64,000 nt of DNA from Trebouxia sp. TZW2008 (lineage: Eukaryota; Chlorophyta; Trebouxiophyceae; Trebouxiales; Trebouxiaceae), in contig BDIU01000360.1 in NCBI GenBank assembly GCA_002118135.1, positions 168,136 to 232,135 of the forward strand, read 5' to 3'. The notes beneath the pieces are model-generated. The model ran no database searches and was not told the DNA's origin. It saw only the letters and a list, made by a program, of their open reading frames with translations. The translations under genes were made by a program, and so were the position numbers. Positions 48,511-58,122 of this stretch are shown piece after piece (positions within the stretch are counted from its first letter, which is position 1; each line of letters opens with the position of its first letter).

Positions 48511-51500
48511 ATGGCCAACGACGGCTGCCAGACACCGGCGTGGACCGGCCAGGCGTTTGCATACCTTCCTCATCACCCGAGAGGTGCCGCACAGGCCTCA
48601 CAAAGCTATGCTCAGCTGAGATCGCAAGGTGATACGGGTTTCGCGGTGCGACGCGGCCACGCAGCGATGCACAGTTGAAACGTGAACTCTTCACACACGC
48701 TTGTCGTGTTGTGCAAAACACACTTATGGTGTACAGGTCCTCAGCCTTCGCACGCACTCAGCACCTCAGGAGCCACAGCAGCTACGCGGCAGGTACGTCA
48801 GCATCGTACGCTTTCGCGCCTGTCCTATTAGCACTGTCGTTGGCACTGCAGCACACACGCCATGATGCAGAGAAAGTAACTGTGTGCCGCTCTGTACGGT
48901 GCCAACCAGTTGAGCTAGTTATGCAATATACAGGATAGAACTGGCGTGTGGAATGGCCCAGCACCTGTTGGAGCCACAGCCAGGACTCAGGTGTGTTTGT
49001 GCCCGCATTCGAACGCGAAATTTGCATGCACTTCTGTCTGCGCTGCCTGCACGTCGTCTTGCAGGGCTCAAGTGCAACTTGAGTCACTGCTGCCCAAAGT
49101 CAAACATAAATAATAGGGTCCCCCAGACAGGACACAAATGAAGGCAGTGCAAGTCACAGCAGCGCTGATGCCGGGGGCCTCTTCTTTTTGAACTTTCTCG
49201 GCTCATTGAGGCCCTCTGTACAAACACTGTGTTGCAAAGATTCTGCTCTAGACTATCAGTGACGAGTGGACAATAAGATTGTAGTTGGTGTTATGTGCAC
49301 ACAAGGATGCAACACGACTTCTTATGTTGCTTGCAGAATGGCGCTGTGACCGCATTGACCGCGCCAGCCCAGAATGACTCCGTTCTTTTGCCTAGCGGAT
49401 CTAGGATGCCGTTGGTGGGATTTGGCACATACAAAGTGGACAAAGCAGACAGTGTTAGGTGAGCTGCTTGCTGCTTGCTGCTCACTGCTCGCTGATGACC
49501 GCTCACTGCTTGCTTGTTAGGCAGTCGGGCGGTAGCTGAAGGCTACAAACACATAGATTGTCCCTCCTTCTATGTCAATGAACAAACAATCAGAGAAGGC
49601 AGACACAATCGCAGAAGGCCTGCCCGACTTGTTTGCTTTTCTGGCAGGCGGGCAATAGCAGCAGGGTACAGGCACATAGACTGTGCCTCCTTCTATGACA
49701 ATGAACAAACAATAGGAGAAGGCTTGTCAGACTTCATCAGCAGTGGCCACCGGAGCGAGCTTTTCATTGTGAGCAAGATCTGGAATGATGCCCACAGACC
49801 CAAATTGGCCAGGTATGCATTGTTCAGCAGTTTCTGAGGACTGAGAGCCCCTTCATATTGCTCAAAGTGCATGTCAGCCCTGCCGCAAACTCCAGCTCTA
49901 CATCTGGGTGCATCAGCAGCGCTCACAGGAGCAAGCTTTTCATTGTGAGCAAGATCTGGAATAATACCAACAAACCCAAACTTGCCAAGTAAACAGCATG
50001 TTTGCCTTGAATTGTAATCATTCTTGATACAAAGTAGTAGGGTTTTAAAGCAAAGAGAGGATTCATAACAACAGCAAACCTAGTCATCAAGGTCTGGAAT
50101 GATGCCCACAGACCTAAACTTGCCAGGTCAGGAGTGCCACAGCATGTTTGTCTTGAAACTGTTCCTGATAGAATAACTGGTAGTAAATGACAGCACCAAT
50201 CACATCTCAAGAATGAATCTTGAGAGCAAACCATCATCAGCGTCGTGTTAATGATCAGGTTTTGTGGGACGACTGTGCCTGCTGTGATATCAACTTCTCG
50301 GGAGTAAAAATTTTGCTATCATTCATGCAGAAGGTGCAATACAATTGAGAACACACTAGACAAGTCTTTCATTGTTTGCATGCAGCATCTCTCATGTGCT
50401 GCATGCATGCAGGGCCGAACACGCAAACTGCACTTACTACCATCATGACATTTGTTTGAACCATTGTTGTTGTGATGTTTTGTCCCAACATGCATGCAGG
50501 GAGTCATGTGAAAAGAGCATCAAGGACCTTGGGTGCGATTATTTGGACCTGCTGCTGATGCATTGGCCTGATGCCTGGCAGCCTGGCAGTGGCATGCCTG
50601 GGACTATTGATGACACTGTCACCATTCAGCAAACATGGTAAGTCATGCATGTTCAGTTCTGATCCTTTTGTTTGTCTTGTCTTTCGTGTCATTCATGCAT
50701 TGGCCTAAAGCATGGGTGCCTGACAGCAGCATGCCTGGGACTATGGATGCTGATACTGTCATCATTCAGCAAACATGGTGTGCCTTTGCTGCGTAAGCAC
50801 TCAGCAATCATTGTAAGTTGCAAACGGCATACAGTCAGCAGATATGTGGAACAATGCGATGGTCATAGAATGCAATGGTCACACATTGGCGCTGCCCGGC
50901 AACGGTCTGACTGACACTACTGGTAATCCCATGCAACGCACATTGAAAGCCATGCATTCAGCAAACACCGTAAATTTTGTAACATCATTCATTCAGCACA
51001 TGTTTTGGGTGATAGAGGGCATATTTGCAAGACTGACGCAAGGACGTCATGGACAAGCTGGTTGATGCTGGATCAATGAAGCACCTTGAAGTCAGCAATT
51101 TCAGCGTGAAGCAAGTTGATGAGTTGTTGACTCATGTGTTGCTGTGTGACACAGCTGTGATGCACCTGCTTGACTGATACAGGGAAGCCATGGAGAAGCT
51201 GGTTGATGACGGGCTAGTCAGGCATCTGGGAGTCAGCAACTTCAGTGTGAAGCAAGTTGAGGAGTTGCTGACGCATGCGCGCATCAAGCCAGTTGCCAAC
51301 CAAGTGGAGCTGCATCCTTTCATGGCACAGCGCAAGCTTGTGGGTGTCTGTGCCAGAAAGGTAGTGATTGTGACAATTGCACAAACAAGCTTTGAAAAGA
51401 GGATTTGCAGCTTTTGCAAACTGCATTTATACATTCATGGCACAGCGCAAGCTTGCAGGTGATGATAATGACAACAGTGAAAACAACAGTCACAAGGCTT

Positions 51501-54500
51501 TAACCTTTTATGGCACAGCACAAGCTTGCGGGATTCTGTGCCAGAAATGTATCAACTTTAACAGCTGTCATCTCAAGAAGCGGAGGCTGACATCCATTTG
51601 GTCAACATTGTTGTTGCAAATGCATTCTGCCATGACCTACTGAATGTCAACCCTCCATAATGTTAGATGGATGGCATGCAAGCAAGTGTCTGCATTGTAT
51701 AGTATCTGTGCAACATACAAAAGCTGGACTCTGTATGACAACATGATACCACTAAGAGTAATTCAGCTACAGCTGTCATGGCAAATGCCAGTCCTGTTTG
51801 GTGTCTGTACAACGCACTATTGCTGGAGTCTGAATGACGACATGATACCACTTTCAGTGACTCAGCTTGAGCGCGCAAAGGCTCTTGCGAGGCAAGATCC
51901 ACCTTCCATGACTCTGACAGACTTCCAGCACTCATCCACTGCTACAGTGAACTCTTGTTGTAACGACTGCTCTGGTCACCAAGAAATCTGTCCTTATATC
52001 AAGTTGTCCTTACTCATACGGACCACTGCAGTCAGAATGCAGTGATTGGTCACCAAACGCACTGTCCTTACATTGAGATTGCCCTTACATTAAGTGTCCT
52101 TACAACAAGAGTTTACTGTAGTAGCAACCCTCATGACACTGTTGGCACCGACCTGCTTACTTCTATAAGCAGCAGCCTTCATCCTCACGTCAGCAGCAGG
52201 CAGCATTACTGCCCTGCCAGAAGTGTTGTGTGATGTTGTTGCATCAATCATGCAAAGTCTGTTGTTGCTTGCACTGCTTAACGCTGGCATGCCAAATTGC
52301 GTGTATACCATGCCTGGCTGACAGCATTGATCTGTAGTCCAGAATGTCATCTTTAGACTTCGATAGTGACAGTGACAGAATAACACCCTGACATCCTTAC
52401 TTTGCACAGATTGCAGCATGGCACTGAAAAGTGCTATTTTATGGGTTGCATGGCGTCAAATGCATAGGGTATGCCCCTCTAGGCCATGCAAAGTCAGACT
52501 TCTTTGATTACAGCCCATTGCTTGAGATTACAGAGTGGGTTTGACACAATTGTAGGATAGTGACGAATGTGTATGTGTGGATCATAGGGGGTCAATTGCA
52601 TAGGGTCTGCCCCTCTGGGCCATGCAAAGTCAAGCATCTTTGAGCAAAGCAGATTGCAGATAGGTATTGACAAGATCGTAGCAGTTGGCAGGTGTTTGTG
52701 TATGAATCGCAGGGCGTCACCTTCACAGGGTATGCTCCTCTGGGTCATGCAAAGCCTGACTTCTTTGAGAACAGCCATTGCTTGAGATTGCAGAGTGACA
52801 CTGACAGAATTGTAGGTTAGTGATCAATGTGTATGTGTGGGTCGTAGGGGGTCAACTGCATAGGGTCTGTCCCTCTGGGCCATGCAAAGTCAAGCATCTT
52901 TGAGCAAACCCTGTTGCATAAAATTGCAGATAGGTGTTGACAAGATGGTAGCAGTATCATTGACAGGTGTTTGTGTATGGATTGCAGGGTGTTAACTGCA
53001 TAGGGTATGCCCCTCTGGGTCATGCAAAACCAGATTTCTTTGAGAACAGCCCATTGCATGAGGTAGCCAAGGAGCTAGGACGAACACCCGCACAGGTCAG
53101 ACACCTCAATGCTAAAGTACCCTCGTACGTTCACTATGCATCATGACCTGTCAGCATGACAGCACAGTAGTCATGCAGATGCCTCTGACCAAATGTGCCA
53201 GACGCACATCCGCACAGGTCAGACACCTTTATGCTGCTCGTCATCCATCAGATGTGCATTGCAAAACCTGAATCAATATACTGCACGCCTGCACAGGTCA
53301 GACATCTCAATGCTAATCATTAGTTACAGTCATTTGCCAGCTTGCAAAGGCTACAGTGCTGCAAATAAGGCCATTCAAGGCGCCAAACGCACACATGTAC
53401 AAGTGAGACTCACATTTTGAGTCATTCAGCCGCATCTGGATTTTTCAGCCTAGAGCACCACAAGTAATGCAAGCTTTTCAGGTGTTGGGGGACCAACACC
53501 ACGCCCGGCAGTCATACTTCTGGTGACATTTGTCTCTGGGCAAGTCGTGTGTGCGTGTGTGCGTGCATACCAAGGCTGCTTGTGACCACGCAAGCACCCT
53601 TGCTTCTGTGTGTATCTTTTGATGCTCTATGATGAGTTCTGCAACAGTTTGTTCACCTTGGAGAACAGCAGTCTGGGCTGATGCCCAGGTGGCGACACAC
53701 TGTTCATTTACTGAGAGCTTCTAAGTAACACATGATAGCACATGGCCTAGTGAATCTCTCGCCCAGTGGCATCAAGTGGTCACGTGTCAATTTGTAACAA
53801 TCTATGCACTTGAGGCAGTTATATGCAAAACATGCAACGGCTGCCATGAGGATCACACCAATCATTAAACAGAGAAAAGTTACTGCGCAAATGGTCATTG
53901 TGCCATTTGTCTTGTGGTTGTAGCAATGCTATGCGCAGCCTGGCTTCTCAGATTTCGACTGCGGCAGACGTAAGACGTATTCGAATTTGAATCAAAACGG
54001 TTTTGATTGCGCAGGTCTGTTTGAAGTGGAATGTGCAGCGTGGAGTGGCAGTGATTCCCAGGAGCCAGAATCCCAACAACATCAAGTCCAACATTGAGGG
54101 GCTGTTTGACTGGGTCTTGCCTAGAGAAGCCAAGGTCAGCACTATTCTTCTTTTGTGCTTTATTCTTTTTTCTTCTTCTTTGGTCTTCTGTACTTCTTTG
54201 ATTTGGCTTTTGGCTTGTCTCCTTTTTTGGCCTTACTGCTCATGGCAACATCAAGTCCAACATCCAGGGGTTGTGTTACTGGGTCTTGCCTCAGGAAGCC
54301 AAGGTGAGCCCCCTTCTTTTTCAACCTCTTCTTCCTCAATCTTCTCCTCTTCTTCAACCTCTTCTTCATCGAGCCATAGGTTACACATTCTTGTGTTTGG
54401 TTCCCACTCATTTTACTCAGCAACATCAAATGCAATATTGAGGGCCTCTATGACTTTGTTCTATCTAGAAAAGCCAAGGTCAGTCTTCTTCATCCTCCTT

Positions 54501-55842
54501 TTCATCACTGTCTTCATTCTCTTGATCATCACGTTCTTGGAGCCTCCTCTTCATCTTCCTCTCATGTGTCCCTTTCTTCTTCATCCTCTGTCTTCCTTAT
54601 AATTTGTCTCTGCTTACCTAGCTTCTCCTTTGCCTGCCTTGTTGCTTCAAGCAGCAAAGGGCAGACAGGGAGATGCTCCAGCCTTTGCATCTGTGAAGCC
54701 TTCTGTGGGCTGAGGTCCTCACAAATACATGCATGTCTGCAACATGACTGTACACATGTGCTGGTTCATGAATGCATGTGTGTGTTCACAGCAGCTCTGT
54801 GTCAAAGTATGACTCAGTGATACACACGTGTCACCATAGGCTGCTTGGCAAGGAGGTCATCTGGATGTGAAGTCCTCTGTGTGTGTCATTCCAGATGGTC
54901 ACCATGCCAATTAGTCCATGGTGACATGTGTGCATTGCTGTGCCCCATGTTGCTGCACAGCTGCTGTGACCGGCAATCATAGGAGATTGCAAACGTAAAG
55001 TGCAGCAACATCTTAGGCTAACTGGAAGGGTGGTCATCTGTTCTCATCAAGTTCTCTGTGTGTGTCATTCCAGATGGTGTCCCTGCCAGTGAGCCTATGA
55101 TGACATACGTGCATGACTCTGCCTTATGTTGATGCACAGCTGCTGTGACCGACAAACATAGGAGATTGCAGATGTAAAGGGCAGCAACATTTTGAGCTGA
55201 TGGAAGGGTGGTCATCTAAATTGAAGTCATGTGTGTGTGGCACTCCAAGTGGTCACCATGTCAGGTAGCCTGTGATGACATATGTGCATACATGTGCCAG
55301 TACATTGTTACACATCCACTGTGGCTGGCAAGCACAGGAGATCAGCAAATGTGAACTGCACTCGCGTATGTATCTGGTGATTCACCGCAGCTGTGCGTTC
55401 ATGTATGCATATGTCATCATAGATTGATTGGCAAGGAGCTCATCTGGGTTGGAGTTGTGTGTGTGCATCACTCCACGTGCGCATCACTCCACCATGCCAA
55501 ACATCTTGTGGTGACATTTGTTCAGCTGGGCATTGGTGCTCAGCCCAGCTGTGGTTGACAATCTCAACAGATCATGGGGGGATGTAGCAAACTTGCTTCC
55601 ATGCTTTGTGTTATTGCCTGCAAATTCGCCAGTGCCAGACTGAGTGTCCAGCAGACAATGGCAACAGGTGTTGCCTTCAGATGTATTGCTGTACATATAT
55701 AGCAGCTTTGTACAACCCCCTGAGCTTTGTTCTGCTGCTGCTGCTTGCTGCCGCCCTTTCCTGCTAGTTTTTGTATTCCTGATATCACTGCTGCTGCGCT
55801 TGCATAGGTGGGGTGCATTTACATTCATCATGACAACTTCTA

Positions 55843-55892
<50 letters not shown>

Positions 55893-56101
55893 CTGACATC
55901 CTCATCTACTGATGTCTGACTTGGTATTGCTGCACTAATCACACAGACTTTCTCTTTGCATGTGAAAGTGTTGCTGTGCATGTGCTGCAGGCCAAGTTGG
56001 ACACTCTAGACATAGGCTACCGCACAGTGACTGCTGACTGGCATGACTGGGGTGATGTTGAAGAGGGCGGTGCTTCCAAACCCAGCAAGGTCCTAGCATA
56101 G
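48511..56101 (+). CDS. Aldo/keto reductase (AKR), 371 residues
   Basis: AKRs reduce aldehydes and ketones with NADPH in a TIM-barrel fold; the substrate here is unknown. Exons: 48511-48628, 48737-48792, 49337-49458, 49648-49812, 50500-50637, 51183-51360, 52988-53095, 54015-54134, 55991-56101; total 1116 bases, phase consistent. The first ~75 residues are Ala/Ser/Gln-rich and may be a targeting extension. The barrel starts at MPLVGFGTYKVD. The catalytic tetrad is complete: D110 and Y115 (HIDCASFYDNE), K142 (VSKIW), H175 (LLLMHWPD). GVSNF, NQVELHPF, GYAPLGH and the cofactor-binding VIPRSQNP follow. The gene is stretched over 7.6 kb by introns packed with copies of exons 4 to 9. The two N-terminal exons are the least certain. 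Confidence 0.93.
49512..49620 (+). repeat. Upstream copy of AKR exon 4, 5' edge
   Basis: It reads RAVAEGYKHIDCPSFYVNEQ with a good acceptor, 135 bases before the intact copy. It keeps both catalytic Asp and Tyr but lacks the Lys-containing half. Confidence 0.9.
49915..50135 (+). repeat. Two downstream copies of AKR exon 4, 3' edge
   Basis: Copies near 49921-49990 (RSKLFIVSKIWNNTNKPKLAK) and 50088-50130 (IKVWNDAHRPKLAR with donor) follow the intact exon. Confidence 0.9.
50720..50965 (+). repeat. Downstream copies of AKR exon 5, 3' edge
   Basis: A clear copy at about 50725-50780 repeats SMPGTMDADTVIIQQTW and its donor region. A fainter copy lies near 50890-50965. Confidence 0.8.
51040..51145 (+). 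repeat. Upstream copy of AKR exon 6, 5' edge
   Basis: It reads MDKLVDAGSMKHLEVSNFSVKQ (within this, LEVSNF replaces LGVSNF), about 140 bases before the intact exon 6. Confidence 0.88.
51425..51550 (+). repeat. Two downstream copies of AKR exon 6, 3' edge
   Basis: Copies near 51436 and 51508 repeat TTCATGGCACAGCGCAAGCT-like sequence of the MAQRKL end. Confidence 0.85.
52440..52890 (+). repeat. Four upstream copies of AKR exon 7, 5' edge
   Basis: Copies begin near 52447, 52589, 52708 and 52850 with GGCGTCAA/GGGGTCAA then TGCATAGGGTATGCCCCTCT-like sequence (CIGYAPLGHAK). The spacing alternates at about 120-140 bases. Some have lost Ile-Gly-Tyr or the frame. The intact exon follows at 52988. 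Confidence 0.92.
53195..53310 (+). repeat. Two downstream copies of AKR exon 7, 3' edge
   Basis: Copies near 53206 and 53287 repeat CCCGCACAG|GTCAGACA, the donor of exon 7. Confidence 0.85.
54160..54620 (+). repeat. Downstream copies of AKR exon 8, 3' edge, in a CTT-rich tract
   Basis: Copies near 54241-54295 and 54418-54480 repeat NNIKSNIxGL...EAK with donor. They are embedded in long CTT/TTC-rich runs, which also make spurious Ser/Leu-rich frames. Confidence 0.88.
54820..55510. repeat. Minisatellite of four units of about 185-190 bases in AKR intron 8
   Basis: Four diverged units share GGCAAGGAGGTCATCTGG, TCTGTGTGTGTCATTCCAGATGG-type and CAGCTGCTGTGACCGGCAA-type blocks. They start near 54835, 55020, 55200 and 55425. 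No coding content or link to an exon is evident. Confidence 0.85.
55845..55891. repeat. (CTG)15-16 microsatellite
   Basis: Perfect CTG run in AKR intron 8, about 100 bases before the last exon. Second long CTG run of the window. Confidence 0.95.
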
Positions 56102-56102
56102 A

Positions 56103-56280
56103 CACAGCCCCTCCGTCGGTAGACACAGGCACAAAAGTGGTAGACACAGGCACACAAGTGGTAGACACAGGCACGTGACTAGTGGACATGTTCTATTGCA
56201 CTGTGACTGCTGACTGCATGGCTGGGGTGATCTTGAAGTTACCTGTGCCTCACAACCTGGCAAGGTTGTGGCACATCGCG
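56103..56280 (+). repeat. Short tandem repeat and a decayed copy of AKR exon 9
   Basis: About three 20-base units of GTAGACACAGGCAC type at 56115-56175 are followed (56188-56265) by a copy of the GTGACTGCTGACTG...GGGGTGAT part of the last exon, without an open frame. Confidence 0.8.
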
Positions 56281-56687
56281 TCCACTCAAGTAGTAGACAC
56301 AGATATATGACTTGAGGCGACAAGCACTTGGTCAATGGACACAGTCTGATGACCAGTAGAAGCTGGCACAATTGACAGACATAGGCCCCAGCATCTATCA
56401 CCTTTACTGATACTTGATGGCACAAAACACCTGGACAAGTGTAATGTACAGCTTTGACATATACAAGCTTGTGGGCGCATCTGGAGGCAGCTCACCAAGC
56501 TTGTGAGATAGGCATAATATCAGAAATGAACCTTTGATCTCAAAGCATGACTTCTTGTCAGACAAAATGGTTGATGAAGCAAGGTTCAAGCACATACAAA
56601 ACCTTGATATGCAAGTTTTGGCTGATTCAGGATGGCAGTCCAGAAGGCAAGGAGATGTATGAGTCTCAGGTGCAAATCTGCGGGCTT

Positions 56688-57004
56688 TGTTACAGGGCAA
56701 ACTTAATTGGCTCTCTGACACGTAGCTAGCACACCCTTTTCATGCGCCCCAATTCAGTGTTTTCGGATGTTAGGCCGTTTGACCTCAGATTGGAGGTCGG
56801 CGGTTCGATTCAGCGCTTCCGCACGATTGGTCCTGTTCCCAGCCCAGGATATGATACTTGACGTTGATTGCTTGTTGATTTGGGTTCTCCGCTTCCGTTA
56901 ATTGATTCAAGTCCGGGGGTCTTGATTTAACGGGGGGGGAATGTTACAGGGCAAACTTAATTGGCTCTCTGACACGTAGCTAGCACACCCTTTTCATGCG
57001 CCCC
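56688..57004. mobile_element. 317-base element with identical 63-base direct terminal repeats (TRIM- or SINE-like)
   Basis: The segments 56688-56750 and 56942-57004 are identical (63 bases, starting TGTTACAGGGC, ending GCGCCCC). The 191-base interior contains GGCGGTTCGATTCAG, close to a pol III B box/tRNA T-arm. It ends in a purine tract (GGGGGGGGAA) directly before the second repeat, like the polypurine tract before a 3' LTR. It has no protein frame. It could be a tiny non-autonomous LTR element, a composite tRNA-derived SINE, or a simple local duplication. Confidence 0.55.
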
Positions 57005-58122
57005 GTTACAGGCTTGCCTATCGTAAAAATATGGGTTCTTTATCACTTTTGATCGAAGATGCCATTTACTTGATAGCAGTGAGCTCAGCCGAGTGCGAAT
57101 TTGTAGCTTGCAACATTAACTTTACTGTCACAGTGGAGGACAGTCTCAGCAGCAACATGGCCACAGGCATCGCCTGATGCCGCCAGGTGTAATACTATAC
57201 TATACTTTGTAAGGACTTGCATTGTACAAGCCTCGACGACGTCATTACAGCACATCATCAGACATGCACATGCTTATAGGAAGCCCATGGCCACTGCAGG
57301 TCAAGACGACATCATTGATAGCGTTACACTGTTTCCAAGCCCACAACAAAAGCAGCAAAAGCTGTACAATAGCAGGCCAACGAAACCAAGGGGACCAACT
57401 TGAAGCTGAAACACAACGGTTCAAAAAACTCCCGCAACAGACACAAGGCTTGCGTGCCAGGTGACTGATGTCTATTGTTTTTGCTAAAGCAGCAGATAGT
57501 AAACCAGCAAAATTGCAAAGGCCTGTTGCCTTTTGCGACGCATTCCTGAACATGCAGCAGGTAGCTCAGCATAAGGCAATGACTTCATGTACATCTGACA
57601 AGCAGGGAATGGCGCAGGCAAGAGAAACCAAAGCGATCTGATGGTGTTGTTCATGGTGCCCTCTGCTCTCAAAGCAAGTTGTGGTGCGCATGTGCTTGCA
57701 CCTGAAATGGAAAACGTCAGAAGCAGGTCAATGTGAAAAGCTAGAAAAGAGCACAATGAAATCTGCTTGTTGTTCACGCAGGAAATGCTTATTGCAGCTT
57801 ACATTGTGCTTGTCCACACGCTAAACCCCTTGACGCAACCTCAAAAATTGGAATGCTACAGGAGAGGTCACTCTCCATGTGAAAACGCCTCTCCTTTGTT
57901 TATCCTTCCTTGCAGAATACTTGGTATTGATTGCAGACTCCATTTTGCCATTTGCCAGGAGTTTGACCCAACTCTATCTTCCACTGATCGCCCCAGCCAG
58001 CCTTGCAAAATTTGCCTTGACAGCTTCTGCCATTTGCCCCACACATAACTCTGAGCCCATTCATCGCCAATCCTAATTTGCCAATGTGCTGAGCCCAAAT
58101 TGTTTGCCGTGACTCAATCCAA
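57005..58122. other. Intergenic region between AKR and the membrane-protein gene
   Basis: The two genes converge, so this holds 3' flanks. Open frames here (57245-57777) lack recognisable domains and are not called. Confidence 0.45.

Noticed and set aside
54160..54620. Ser/Leu-rich and Lys-rich frames in AKR intron 8
   Set aside because: They come from the CTT/TTC-rich tract. The exon 8 chain and the known AKR length leave no place for them.
56800..56830. tRNA gene
   Set aside because: Only a B-box/T-arm-like sequence is present. I could not fold an acceptor stem, D arm and anticodon arm around it.
57245..57777. Minus-strand Leu-rich frames
   Set aside because: They lie past the stop of the membrane-protein gene, have no phase-compatible splice sites I could find and no domain signature.
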